A stretch of 64,000 nucleotides of DNA. Source: Haloplanus sp. CK5-1. Its GTDB lineage: Archaea > Halobacteriota > Halobacteria > Halobacteriales > Haloferacaceae. The notes under the pieces were generated by a model, which made no database searches, was not told the DNA's origin, and saw only the letters and a list, made by a program, of their open reading frames with translations. The DNA is taken from positions 992,001 through 1,056,000 of the forward strand of contig NZ_CP147505.1 in the NCBI RefSeq assembly GCF_037201915.1. Reading direction: 5' to 3'. Shown in pieces: positions 37,263 to 45,752 of this stretch (the first letter of the stretch is position 1; each line of letters begins with the position of its first letter). The position numbers were made by a program, and so were the translations under genes.

Positions 37263-37622
37263 ATGTCAGAGGCACAAACTGTCAGTAGCGGCTCCGGTAT
37301 CGTTCGCGACCTCACTGCGTTTCAGCACAACATCCTGGTCATCCTCTCGGAAGAACCCATGTACGGACTGGCGATCAAACGCCAACTCGAGGAGTATTAC
37401 GGGACCGAAGTGAACCACGGCCGCCTCTACCCCAACCTCGACGACCTCGTCGAGATGGATCTGGTCGACAAGAGCGAACTCGACAAGCGGACGAACCAGT
37501 ACGAACTGACCGAGAAGGGCAACGAAGCAGTGCTCGGTCGTCTCGAGTGGGTCCTCTCGAAGTTCGTCACCGACGACGACCGGGCCGATTCGGTCCGCGC
37601 CCTCGTCGACGCGCAGCACTAG
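37263..37622 (+). CDS. PadR-family transcriptional regulator
   Basis: A 119-residue winged-helix protein. PadR marks are DLTAFQHNILVILSEEPMYG, LAIKRQLEEYYGTEVNHGRL, YPNLDDLVEMDLVDKSEL and TNQYELTEKGNEAV. There is only a short C-terminal helix, as in the PadR-s2 type. ATG 37263 lies about 26 nt after a TATA-like gttaaatatcc; ATG 37251 is less well placed. Its stop shares the tetranucleotide CTAG with the stop of the convergent rnhA-operon gene. Confidence 0.9.
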   Translation: MSEAQTVSSGSGIVRDLTAFQHNILVILSEEPMYGLAIKRQLEEYYGTEVNHGRLYPNLDDLVEMDLVDKSELDKRTNQYELTEKGNEAVLGRLEWVLSKFVTDDDRADSVRALVDAQH

Positions 37623-38167
37623 CGTTCGGGCATCGCCGTTTCCGTCACTGCGAAGACGTGCTCCAGCGACCGCTCCACCACGGCGCACTGTTCGTCGCTG
37701 GGCCACGCGTTCCGCGGGTAGTACTCCGTCAGGAACTCCCGTAACTCCGCCGCCGTCGCCGTCTCGACCCCTCGGGCGTAGTGGTTCCCCATGAAGTCGG
37801 CGAACGCCCGCGCGTTCGCGGCGTGGACCTCGCCCGCCCGCTCGCGCACCTCCTCGACGACGGCGGCGTTGTGGTCCTCGACCGACTCCCACTCCTCGGG
37901 GTCGCCGCTCCCCGACAGCGGGATTTCGACCGCCCGGTCGGTGTCCTCGATGCTGTCCATCCGCGCCGTGTCGCCGTCGAGCCACTCCGTGGGGTAGAGG
38001 ACGAGGGTGTCGTCGGCCTCTCGGAGTCGGGCGGTGAACCCGTGTTCGGCCAGCCGCTCGTCCCGGTCGCGTTCGTACGCCGCTGCCTCGGTATCGTCGG
38101 TCGCCCGTCGGGCCAGACGGGTGAGCCGTTCGGCTTCCTCCCGGACGTCTCGTGGCAGTTCAGACAT
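37619..38167 (-). CDS. RnhA-operon protein (conserved haloarchaeal)
   Basis: A 182-residue acidic helical protein (LPRDVREEAERLTRLARRAT, HNAAVVEEVRERAGEVHAAN, EFLTEYYPRNAWPSDEQCAV). Its ATG lies within the last 8 nt of rnhA, so it is coupled to the RNase H gene. I remember this family being called 'rnhA operon protein' in haloarchaeal annotations. No catalytic motif is visible. Its stop overlaps that of padR (CTAG). Confidence 0.8.
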   Translation of the reverse strand: MSELPRDVREEAERLTRLARRATDDTEAAAYERDRDERLAEHGFTARLREADDTLVLYPTEWLDGDTARMDSIEDTDRAVEIPLSGSGDPEEWESVEDHNAAVVEEVRERAGEVHAANARAFADFMGNHYARGVETATAAELREFLTEYYPRNAWPSDEQCAVVERSLEHVFAVTETAMPER

Positions 38168-38753
38168 CGTCGAGCGCCTCGTTCGCCAGTCCGTCGGCGC
38201 GGTCGTTTATCTCTCTCGGGACGTGCTCCAGCGACCAGCGGTCGAACGTGTCGAGGAGTTCCCGGGCCCGGACCCGTCGCTCTCGGAGTCCCGGGTCGTT
38301 CGTGTCCCACTCACCCCGGACCTGCTTGACGATCAGTTCCGAGTCGCCGCGCACGTCGACCTCGTCAAATCCGTGGTCCCGAGCGACTTCCAGCGCTCGC
38401 ACCAGTGCCTCGTACTCCGCGCGGTTGTTCGTCGTCTCACCGATCGCCCCGCTTCCCTCGTCGACGATGCCGTCCCCGGAGACGATCACCCACCCGACGG
38501 CGGCGGGACCGGGGTTACCACGGCTCGCCCCGTCGAAGTAGACGTGTGCCCTGCCGCTCGAATCCGCCAGGAGCGCGGTCAAGTCGGTCGGTTTGGCCCC
38601 TTGAACGACGACGCTGTCGTCGTAGGCGACCGCGACCGCGTCGCCACGCTCCGCGCGCCACCGCTCGTGGTCCGTGTTCCCCGCTTCGACGGCGACGCCG
38701 GCCTCTTCCAACCGCCGTCGCGCCGTGTCGGGATCGCAGTCGATGGTCGGCAT
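38160..38753 (-). CDS. rnhA: Ribonuclease H type I
   Basis: A 197-residue enzyme degrading RNA in RNA:DNA hybrids. The C-terminal about 130 residues form the RNase HI fold with the four acidic catalytic residues: Asp in YFDGASRGNPG, Glu in NNRAEYEALV, Asp in VRGDSELIVKQ and Asp in NDRADGLANEAL. The N-terminal about 65 residues (PTIDCDPDTARRRLEEAGVA and beyond) are an extra domain common in haloarchaeal members. ATG 38753 is chosen as the first start after the shadow region. Its stop overlaps the downstream gene by 8 nt. Confidence 0.94.
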   Translation of the reverse strand: MPTIDCDPDTARRRLEEAGVAVEAGNTDHERWRAERGDAVAVAYDDSVVVQGAKPTDLTALLADSSGRAHVYFDGASRGNPGPAAVGWVIVSGDGIVDEGSGAIGETTNNRAEYEALVRALEVARDHGFDEVDVRGDSELIVKQVRGEWDTNDPGLRERRVRARELLDTFDRWSLEHVPREINDRADGLANEALDDV

Positions 38754-38826
38754 CGACGGTCCTTCGTGGGACCGACTCAAAAGGCGGTCGTTCCGCGGAC
38801 GTGGCACCGGCGCGGCCCGCCGGTCG

Positions 38827-39348
38827 TCACTCGATGGTGATCGTCGCCGTCGTCGTCTCCCGATCGTTCACTCGGAGGTCGACCTCGTACTCTCCGGGTT
38901 CCGAGGGGTTGTCGACCGCCGGGTAGCCGAGGACGATCACGTCGCCCTCCTGGAGCGTGTGGCCGGTGTCGAGTGTCACGTCGAAGGAGTAGGCGTTGTT
39001 GTTGACGCCGCTGACGTGGGTCTCGTCGAACCGTCGGTCGATCTCCCCGTCCCCGTCGGTGTCGACGCCGAGGGTGATGGCCTCGTGTCCGGCCGAATCG
39101 ACGGTGAAGTCCTCACGGGGGTAGGTCGCCCCGACCGCCGTCCACTCGGTCCCGGCCAGATCCTCGCCCACCTCGATCCGGAGCGTCTGGTTGACGTCCG
39201 TCGCGTCCGGGGCGTCGTCCTCGACGGCGACCCCTTCGTCGGGGGTCGACGCGTCTCCACCGTCGCCGGATCCGCCGCCCGGGACCGCCGAACACCCGGC
39301 GAGTGCGACCATCGCAACCAGTACGACCGCGAGTGCAGTTCGTCTCAC
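38827..39348 (-). CDS. Predicted secreted lipoprotein
   Basis: A 173-residue exported protein. The signal peptide RTALAVVLVAMVALAGC ends in a lipobox (ALAGC), so Cys18-19 is the probable lipid anchor. A Gly/Ser/Asp linker follows, then a beta-rich domain (TLRIEVGEDLAGTEWTAVGA, DDTDGDGEIDRRF-type Asp-rich loop, GEYEVDLRVNDRETTTATIT). The DTDGDGEID stretch resembles a calcium-binding loop. The start is GTG 39348. Function is unknown. Confidence 0.8.
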   Translation of the reverse strand: MRRTALAVVLVAMVALAGCSAVPGGGSGDGGDASTPDEGVAVEDDAPDATDVNQTLRIEVGEDLAGTEWTAVGATYPREDFTVDSAGHEAITLGVDTDGDGEIDRRFDETHVSGVNNNAYSFDVTLDTGHTLQEGDVIVLGYPAVDNPSEPGEYEVDLRVNDRETTTATITIE

Positions 39349-39490
39349 GCCCCCATCTGTGTTCGCTCGCCCGATACCTCTGTCGGACTCCGGTGGGCCA
39401 CAAAACGTGTGTCGGCCGACGGGCCGCCTCCTCGTCGGCCTCTTTCGGCAGTACAGTTAAGTATCACCAAAGTACGACTATAAAAACGCG

Positions 39491-40456
39491 ATGACACGGC
39501 CCACCCGCCAGCGGGACGACCGGACGCGATGGCAGGGCGAGGACGAGACGGAGGCCGACGGGGACGTCGACCTCGACGACCTCGACCCGGAGGACCTCGT
39601 CAGGACGGCCGACGGCGAACTGATACACGAGGAGACCGGGCTCATCATCGAGGAAGAGCAGATCGACCCCGGCCCGGAGTGGCGGGCGTTCAACCACAAG
39701 GAACGACAGGAGAAATCGCGGGTCGGGGCCCCGACGACCCAGACGATGCACGACAAGGGGTTGACGACGACCATCGACTGGAAGGACAAGGACGCGTACG
39801 GGCGGTCGCTCTCCTCGGAGAAACGCTCCCAGATGCACCGGCTGCGCAAGTGGCAGGAGCGCATCCGGACGAAGGACGCGGGCGAGCGGAACCTGCAGTT
39901 CGCGCTGAGCGAGATCGATCGGATGGCCTCCGCGCTCGGCGTCCCCCGATCGGTGCGGGAGGTCGCCTCGGTGATCTACCGGCGCGCGCTCAACGAGGAC
40001 CTCATCCGCGGCCGCTCGATCGAGGGCGTCGCCACCGCCGCCCTCTACGCCGCCTGTCGGAAGGAGGGCATCCCCCGATCGCTGGAGGAGATCTCCGAGG
40101 TGTCGCGGGTCGAACGCAAGGAGATCGGCCGGACCTACCGCTACATCTCCCAGGAACTCGGCTTGGAGATGAAGCCCGTCGACCCGAAGAAGTACGTCCC
40201 CCGGTTCTGTTCGGAACTCGAACTCAGCGAGGAGGTTCAGGCCAAGGCCAACGATATCATCGAAACCACCTCGGAGAAGGGCTTGCTGTCGGGGAAGTCG
40301 CCGACCGGGTTCGCGGCGGCGGCCATCTACGCGGCCTCCCTGCTCTGTAACGAGAAGAAGACCCAGCGCGAGGTGGCCGACGTCGCCCAGGTGACCGAGG
40401 TCACCATCCGCAACCGCTACCAAGAGCAGATCGAGGCGATGGGCATCCACAGCTAG
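39491..40456 (+). CDS. tfb: Transcription initiation factor TFB lacking zinc-ribbon cysteines
   Basis: A 321-residue TFIIB homologue that bridges TBP-DNA and RNA polymerase. The B-reader/linker region ([35 protein letters not shown]) and both cyclin repeats ([20 protein letters not shown] through [29 protein letters not shown] through [14 protein letters not shown]) are intact, with DNA-recognition helix [12 protein letters not shown]-like at the end. The N-terminal zinc ribbon is degenerate: where typical TFBs have CPEC and ELICEDCGL, this has LDDLDPEDL and [14 protein letters not shown]-like gttaagtatc lies about 30 nt upstream of ATG 39491; a second tataaaaa ends just before the start. Confidence 0.93.
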   Translation: MTRPTRQRDDRTRWQGEDETEADGDVDLDDLDPEDLVRTADGELIHEETGLIIEEEQIDPGPEWRAFNHKERQEKSRVGAPTTQTMHDKGLTTTIDWKDKDAYGRSLSSEKRSQMHRLRKWQERIRTKDAGERNLQFALSEIDRMASALGVPRSVREVASVIYRRALNEDLIRGRSIEGVATAALYAACRKEGIPRSLEEISEVSRVERKEIGRTYRYISQELGLEMKPVDPKKYVPRFCSELELSEEVQAKANDIIETTSEKGLLSGKSPTGFAAAAIYAASLLCNEKKTQREVADVAQVTEVTIRNRYQEQIEAMGIHS

Positions 40457-40460
40457 CACG

Positions 40461-40485
40461 ACAGGTTCAAATCCCGTCCGGCGGT
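40461..40485 (+). other. tRNA 3'-half-like fragment (T arm plus acceptor strand)
   Basis: Between tfb and nreA the sequence ACAGG-TTCAAAT-CCCGT forms a T-arm-like hairpin with one mismatch and a perfect T-loop consensus, followed by CCGGCGG, like the 3' acceptor strand. There is no upstream D or anticodon arm, since tfb coding sequence ends 4 nt before. It may be a tRNA 3'-end remnant, such as an attachment-site relic, or a chance match. Confidence 0.35.
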
Positions 40486-40494
40486 ATCGCCCGT

Positions 40495-41745
40495 ATGCGC
40501 CTCGACGAGTTCGTCGACATCGAGGCCAACGAACGCGCCGAGCGACGCCGCCTCGCGAAGGAGAAGTCCTACGATATCCTTGACCACGTGGAGTCCGTCG
40601 CCGACCGCGTCGAGCGGACGGTGTCTGGCGATTCGATCGTCGGCAGCGTCTCGCCCTCCATCTTCGTCGGGCGGTCGAGCTACCCGGAGGTGTCGACGGG
40701 TATCCTCTCGCCGGTCGGCAACGAAGGGTCGGCCGCCGACTTCGTCACCAGCGGCGCGTGGTACGACGACGGTGTCGACTTAGAGGAGGTGTTCCGCCGC
40801 CGGACGAGTCTGCTGAACGCCCGCCGGTCGTCGACGGTCGACGTCTCGGAGACGTGGGACGGTTTCGTCGGCGTCGGTCGCGAGGTGGCCATCGCCGACC
40901 GCCCGGTCGACGTGGAACTCGGGCTCGGCGGTGACCCCCGCGTCGACTTCGACGCCGACGGTGCCTCGCCGCCGACCGGTCCGCGCGCCCCCGCGGAGTC
41001 GGCGTCGCTCGGCGAGAACCCCCACGTCCCGAGACCGATCAAGAAGACCCTCGAGGACGACGACTGGCGCGCGGAGGGGGCGATCACCTATCTCTACCGT
41101 CGTGGGTTCGACGTGTACGACGTGAACACGATCCTCTCGGCCGGCGCGCTCGGCCGGGGTGAGAACCGCCGCCTCGTCCCGACGCGGTGGTCGATCACCG
41201 CCGTCGACGACACCGTCGGACAGTACCTCCGTGGCTCGTTGCGCGACGCCCCGAGCGTCGACGGCGTGGAGATCCACCGCAACGAGTTCCTCGGCAACGC
41301 CTACTGGGTCATCCTCGCGCCGGGACAGTGGGAGTACGAACTCGTCGAACTCAAGGCACCGGGGAGCGTCTGGAACCCGGACCCCGAGGCGGGCATGTGG
41401 CTCGCGGCCGACCGCGAGGGGTACGAGGGTCGGACCGGCTACGTCGAGGAGACGGCCGGCGCGTACCACGCCGCGCGGCTGGGCGTCCTCGAACACCTGG
41501 AGGATCGGGGTCGGCAGGCGAAGTGTCTCGTCCTCCGGCACGTCTCCGACGACTACTGGGGACCCGCGGGCGTCTGGCAGGTCCGCGAAGGCGTCCGCAA
41601 CGCCTTCGACGACGACCACGCCACCGCCGAGACGCTCGCCGAGGCGGTCCGGGGTGTCGTCGACTACCTCCCCACCTCGCTGTCGGCGCTCCGGCGGAAA
41701 TCGGCGATGGTCGCCGGCCTGCAGACGACGCTCTCGGAGTTCTAG
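40495..41745 (+). CDS. nreA: DNA repair protein NreA
   Basis: A 416-residue archaeal DNA repair protein of the Nre family, linked in Haloferax to resistance to mitomycin-type damage. Recognised segments are SVSPSIFVGRSSYPEVSTGI with the GNEGS region, HVPRPIKKTLEDDDWRAEGA, YVEETAGAYHAARLGVLEHL, and a C-terminal PCNA-interacting motif QTTLSEF (consensus Q-x-x-L-x-x-F). No N-terminal zinc finger is present. It starts 38 nt after tfb, with a tRNA-like fragment in the gap. Confidence 0.92.
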   Translation: MRLDEFVDIEANERAERRRLAKEKSYDILDHVESVADRVERTVSGDSIVGSVSPSIFVGRSSYPEVSTGILSPVGNEGSAADFVTSGAWYDDGVDLEEVFRRRTSLLNARRSSTVDVSETWDGFVGVGREVAIADRPVDVELGLGGDPRVDFDADGASPPTGPRAPAESASLGENPHVPRPIKKTLEDDDWRAEGAITYLYRRGFDVYDVNTILSAGALGRGENRRLVPTRWSITAVDDTVGQYLRGSLRDAPSVDGVEIHRNEFLGNAYWVILAPGQWEYELVELKAPGSVWNPDPEAGMWLAADREGYEGRTGYVEETAGAYHAARLGVLEHLEDRGRQAKCLVLRHVSDDYWGPAGVWQVREGVRNAFDDDHATAETLAEAVRGVVDYLPTSLSALRRKSAMVAGLQTTLSEF

Positions 41746-41905
41746 AGCGCCGCGAACGCGGGCCCCAGTGGGGGTCACGGTCCGCGTCGACCGTCTCGTC
41801 GAACGGGCCGGACGGTGAGAACGCCACGAGACGCCGACGCCCGAGCCCACGAAGCCGGCAGACGGCGAGGAAAGCGTTTAATTAGTACTGTCGGTATCGT
41901 GTGTC

Positions 41906-43669
41906 ATGGCTCTGGATCGCATTCTCGCCGTCGGCGACGGCGTCGCGGATGCGCTTCCCTCCTCGGTCGACCCAGTCGTCGTCGGAACCGCGGCCGACGC
42001 CCGCCGCCACCTCGACGCGAACGCCGACGCTATCGACGGCGTCGTCACCGCGTACGACCTCCCCGACGGCGACGGACTCGGTCTCCTCGAGTGGATCCGG
42101 GTCGATCGTCCCGACCTCCCCGTCGTCCTCTATCCCGAACACGGGAGCGAGCGTATCGCGAGTGAGGCCGTCGCCGCGGGCGTCACCGACTACGTGCCAC
42201 GGTCCGCGGACGTCGACCTCGGCGAGCGACTCCGAGAAGCCGTCCGGACGCGACCGGACACGGCTGCGGCGAGGCGGTTCCGGCAACTGCGGCGGGCCTT
42301 CCCCGACGTGGGCTTTCTCGTCGACGCTGACGGGCGATGTCTGGAGATGTTCGCCGGCCCCGACACGCCCGACTCCCTCCCCGACGACCCGGAGCGGATC
42401 GGGGGGAGCCGACACGAGGCGGTCCTGCCCGAATCGGTCGCGGACACCATCTGGGCCGCCATCGACTGCGCGATCGAGACGGGAGCGGTCCGGTCGGTCG
42501 AGTACCGACTCCCGGACCGGGGCGACGAGGAGTGGTTCGAGGCGCGCGTCGCCCCCGTGGACGCGGAGACGGCCGTCGTGGTCACTCGACGGATCACCGA
42601 CCGAAAGCTCGCTCGGCGCGACCTCCGGCGCAAGCGCGCCCACCTCTCGCAGGCCCAAGAGATCGCCTCCTTCGGGAGTTGGTACCGGGACTTCGAGGCG
42701 GACACACTCTGGTGGTCCGAGACGGTGTACGACATCTTCGGGTGCTCGCCCGACGACACGCCCACACACGACCTGTTCCTGTCGTCGGTCCATCCAGCCG
42801 ACCGGGAGCGCGTTCGACGGCGGTGGGACGCCGCTATCGAGGGCGAACCGTACGACGTCGAACACCGCGTCTGCGTCGACGGCGAGGTCCAATGGGTCCG
42901 CGAAGTCGCCGAGATCACCTTCGACGACGGCCGGCCCGTCGAGGCTGTCGGCGTCGTCAACGACATCACCGACCGCAAGGCGTACGAGCGCCGACTGGAA
43001 TCCCACAACGAGCGTCTCGACGTCCTCCAGCGTATCGCCCGCCACGACATCAGAAACCGAATGAACGTCGTCCTCGGCTGCGCGGCGGATCTGCGTCGCA
43101 CGATCGGCTCCGGCGACTCGGACCGGGAGGCGCTGCTCGACTGCATCGACGACGCCGCACAGCGACTCCTCGACATCGGTCGACAGCTCCGCGACGCCGA
43201 GCGGATCGTCGCGGGCGACGCCGACCGCCGACCGATCGACGTGGCGTCGCTCGCGACGGACCTCGTCACCGAGTTCGCCGCCGACAACCCCGACTGCGAG
43301 TGGTTCGTGGCGGTCCCCGATTCGCTCCGGGCGTGGGCGACCGCCTCACTCCCCCTCGCGATCACGAACGTCCTCGAGAACGCGGTCGAACACGCGGACG
43401 CGACACGTCCCCGTATCGCGGTCGTCGTCGACGACTGCGGGGGTCACGTCGAACTCCGCGTCGTCGACGACGGTCCCGGCATCCCCGAGGTGGAACGTGA
43501 TATCCTCGTCGGCGAGCGGGAACGCTCACAGGTCGTCCACCCCAGCGGGCTCGGCCTGTGGCTCACGCGCTGGATCGTCGGCAACTCGGGCGGGAGACTC
43601 GACCTCGCCGACGGACGCAGGGGTGGCACCGTCGTCACCGTCCGACTCGACCCAGTCGTCGAGGACTGA
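41906..43669 (+). CDS. PAS-domain sensor histidine kinase with degenerate receiver
   Basis: A 587-residue soluble sensor kinase. Residues about 1-115 resemble a receiver domain, but the usual phospho-Asp position reads VVTAYDLPDGDG, with Ala where D is expected, and the end reads DYVPRS with no conserved Lys. PAS-like regions follow (about 125-230 and 240-370; FGSWYRDFEADTLWWSETVY, HPADRERVRRRW). The H-box is RIARHDIRNRMNVVLG, the N-box ITNVLENAVEHAD, the G-boxes VVDDGPGIP and PSGLGLWLTRWIV. No membrane segment is present. A TATA-like tttaattagt lies about 25-30 nt upstream. No cognate regulator is adjacent; the signal is unknown. Confidence 0.9.
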   Translation: MALDRILAVGDGVADALPSSVDPVVVGTAADARRHLDANADAIDGVVTAYDLPDGDGLGLLEWIRVDRPDLPVVLYPEHGSERIASEAVAAGVTDYVPRSADVDLGERLREAVRTRPDTAAARRFRQLRRAFPDVGFLVDADGRCLEMFAGPDTPDSLPDDPERIGGSRHEAVLPESVADTIWAAIDCAIETGAVRSVEYRLPDRGDEEWFEARVAPVDAETAVVVTRRITDRKLARRDLRRKRAHLSQAQEIASFGSWYRDFEADTLWWSETVYDIFGCSPDDTPTHDLFLSSVHPADRERVRRRWDAAIEGEPYDVEHRVCVDGEVQWVREVAEITFDDGRPVEAVGVVNDITDRKAYERRLESHNERLDVLQRIARHDIRNRMNVVLGCAADLRRTIGSGDSDREALLDCIDDAAQRLLDIGRQLRDAERIVAGDADRRPIDVASLATDLVTEFAADNPDCEWFVAVPDSLRAWATASLPLAITNVLENAVEHADATRPRIAVVVDDCGGHVELRVVDDGPGIPEVERDILVGERERSQVVHPSGLGLWLTRWIVGNSGGRLDLADGRRGGTVVTVRLDPVVED

Positions 43670-43675
43670 CTCCGA

Positions 43676-44344
43676 TCACACCGGGAGCGGGAGCCACGAC
43701 AGCCACCTGACGACCACCGGCGTCGGGATCAGCGGCGGGTGGAGCACCAGCCAGTCGAGCAGTGCGAGGCCGGCTCCGTGGGCCACCACCGACGGGAGGA
43801 TGGACTCGCTGTGGTAGTCGACAGCCCCGAAGAGCACGTCGGTCGGCGCGGACAGGAGCAGTTCGACGGGTGGCTTGTGGACGTGGTGGGCCGCGTAGAC
43901 GACGGGACTGATGAAGACGCTCTTCGGCCCGAGTTCGCGGATGCCGACACAGAGCAACCCACGGTAGTACACCTCGGCGGCCGCGGCGACGACGAACTGG
44001 GCGACTGCGTGGGGGAGGAAGGCGGTCAGTGTCGTGTCGGTCGCCCACATCGGGTAGTACGCTCGGATCGTCGGCAGCGACGACCCGACGACGTAGAAGG
44101 GGGTGACGAACAGCGCGAGCACGACGGTGTTCCTGATGGTTCGGCGGTCGACCCGCCACCCCAGGTCACGACCGTGGACGAGAGCCAGTGCGACGGGCAC
44201 ACAGACGAAGACGACCACGTCGCGGACGAGGCGAGCGCCGAGGCTCGTCGGGGGGACGGCCCAGAGCGACCAGACGACAGCTACGACGAGTCCGGCGAGC
44301 AGCGAGCGCTGGACCCAGGTGAGTGGGAGCCGACGGGGTGACAC
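43676..44344 (-). CDS. CPBP-family intramembrane glutamic protease
   Basis: A 222-residue polytopic protein with about six helices. Motif 1 of the CAAX/Abi family appears as AAAEVYYRGLL (Glu-x3-Arg), with a conserved Phe/His block FISPVVYAAHHVHK and a third motif SVVAHGAGLALLD. The GTG start at 44344 lies 1 nt after the stop of the DUF5789-like gene, so the two form an operon. Substrates of archaeal members are mostly unknown. Confidence 0.82.
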   Translation of the reverse strand: MSPRRLPLTWVQRSLLAGLVVAVVWSLWAVPPTSLGARLVRDVVVFVCVPVALALVHGRDLGWRVDRRTIRNTVVLALFVTPFYVVGSSLPTIRAYYPMWATDTTLTAFLPHAVAQFVVAAAAEVYYRGLLCVGIRELGPKSVFISPVVYAAHHVHKPPVELLLSAPTDVLFGAVDYHSESILPSVVAHGAGLALLDWLVLHPPLIPTPVVVRWLSWLPLPV

Positions 44345-44345
44345 C

Positions 44346-44639
44346 TCACTCCTCGGCCGTGGCGACCGAGCCGGTGCCGATCACCGACCGGACCGCCGAG
44401 AGGAACGTCTGTCGCGTGTCGAAGTACGTCTCGTCGACCTCGCCGAGCACCGAGTCGATCGTCCGCGGGCCGTCGGGCGTCCGGATCGTCGCGTCGCCCT
44501 CCTTCTCCCGCACGGCGCTCGCTTCCTGTGGCCAGGTGAGCCGCGAGGCCACTCGTGCGAGGGGTGCGCCCTCGACGGGGTCTCCCTCGCCCAGTTCGAC
44601 CGTGGGCTCCGCCTCGGCGTCGTCCGCGTCGTCAGCCAT
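44346..44639 (-). CDS. DUF5789-like conserved haloarchaeal protein
   Basis: A 97-residue acidic protein. Its core (LGEGDPVEGAPLARVASRLT, REKEGDATIRTPDGPRTIDS, VLGEVDETYFDTRQTFLSAV) matches the DUF5789 pattern as I remember it. ATG 44639 is used; the GTG/ATG further upstream lies only 3 codons away. It is the first gene of an operon with the CPBP protease. Function is unknown. Confidence 0.8.
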   Translation of the reverse strand: MADDADDAEAEPTVELGEGDPVEGAPLARVASRLTWPQEASAVREKEGDATIRTPDGPRTIDSVLGEVDETYFDTRQTFLSAVRSVIGTGSVATAEE

Positions 44640-44749
44640 GCGCGCCACTACTGTTGCCCCCGGGTTAATCCCTTCGGACCGGCCGATCGCCCCGCCGTCA
44701 CACGCCCGTCTGACGTAGCGTTTTGTGGATGGGTGGCGTAGGGGAGGAC

Positions 44750-45700
44750 ATGACCAGTCTCGGGGAGGTCTACCACGGGGACGACCGGAGCGGCCCGAGT
44801 CTCCGGCAGATCTACGCGGGCGGGAGTCTCTTTCTCGTCGGCATCACGCTCGTCGTCGCGGGTATCGTCGTCGCCACGACGGACGTGTTGCTCGGTGGCG
44901 GAATCAGCTTGTTCGATGTCCGCGAGTACGGCGGTATCCTCGCCGGCCTCGGAGTGCCGGCCGTCTTCCTCGGCATTTCGGCCGTGTTGCCGGCCAAGCG
45001 ATCGACCCGCGCCGCAGCGGGGATCGGTGCCAGCGTCGCCATCCTCGGCGTCGCGCTCTTCGCCCACGCCTACCCCTGCCGGTGGTCGGGTGCGAACTGC
45101 GCGCCCGGCATGGTCGACCTGACCCTGCCGACCGTCGGCATCTACTTCCTGGGCGCGCTCACCACCTTCTGGTGTCTGTTCGTCGGTATCGCCAACTTCA
45201 AGACACGAAACGATCCCGGCGGCACCGTCACCATGGAGGTCACCCGACAGGGCGAGACGAAGGTGATCGAAGTCGACCGATCGGCTGCGAGTGGGAGCGT
45301 CGGTCTCGGTGGCGGGACCGCCACACCGACGGGAACCGTCAGCACGCAGGTGAGCGACGGCGGTGCGGACGACGACGACGACATCCGCGAAGTCGCGTCG
45401 GTCACCGGAACCGACGCCTCCGCCGGTGACGACACCGATCCCACGGCGCCGCCGTCCGGTCCGAGCGGGCCGCCGTCGCCGTCCACCTCCCGGTCGTCCG
45501 CAGGGTCTGAGGCCGCCGGCGACGACTCGTGGACCTCGACGACCGCGACCGAGACGTCCACCGACACCTCCGACCGCTACTGTGGCAACTGCGACCACTT
45601 CGAGTACGTCCGGACCGAGCGCGGTATCCAGCCCTACTGTGGCTTCCACGACGGCGTGATGGCCGACATGGACGCCTGCGATGACTGGAGCGGCCGCTGA
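44750..45700 (+). CDS. Four-helix membrane protein with cytoplasmic Cys-rich tail (DUF7139-like)
   Basis: A 316-residue protein. Four membrane helices (LFLVGITLVVAGIVVATTDV, GILAGLGVPAVFLGISAVL, AAGIGASVAILGVALFAHA, GIYFLGALTTFWCLFVGIA) are followed by a short beta domain (TVTMEVTRQGETKVIEV), a Ser/Thr/Asp-rich linker of about 110 residues, and a C-terminal metal-binding motif: YCGNCDHFEYVR...PYCGFHDGVMADMDACDDW. The paired Cys could bind zinc or an Fe-S cluster. GGGGAGG lies just before ATG 44750 and gcgttttgtg about 26 nt upstream. Function is unknown. Confidence 0.75.
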   Translation: MTSLGEVYHGDDRSGPSLRQIYAGGSLFLVGITLVVAGIVVATTDVLLGGGISLFDVREYGGILAGLGVPAVFLGISAVLPAKRSTRAAAGIGASVAILGVALFAHAYPCRWSGANCAPGMVDLTLPTVGIYFLGALTTFWCLFVGIANFKTRNDPGGTVTMEVTRQGETKVIEVDRSAASGSVGLGGGTATPTGTVSTQVSDGGADDDDDIREVASVTGTDASAGDDTDPTAPPSGPSGPPSPSTSRSSAGSEAAGDDSWTSTTATETSTDTSDRYCGNCDHFEYVRTERGIQPYCGFHDGVMADMDACDDWSGR

Positions 45701-45752
45701 CTAGAGACACACACCAGACGACGTATAACCAGTCGTCGGCTACGATCAACCG

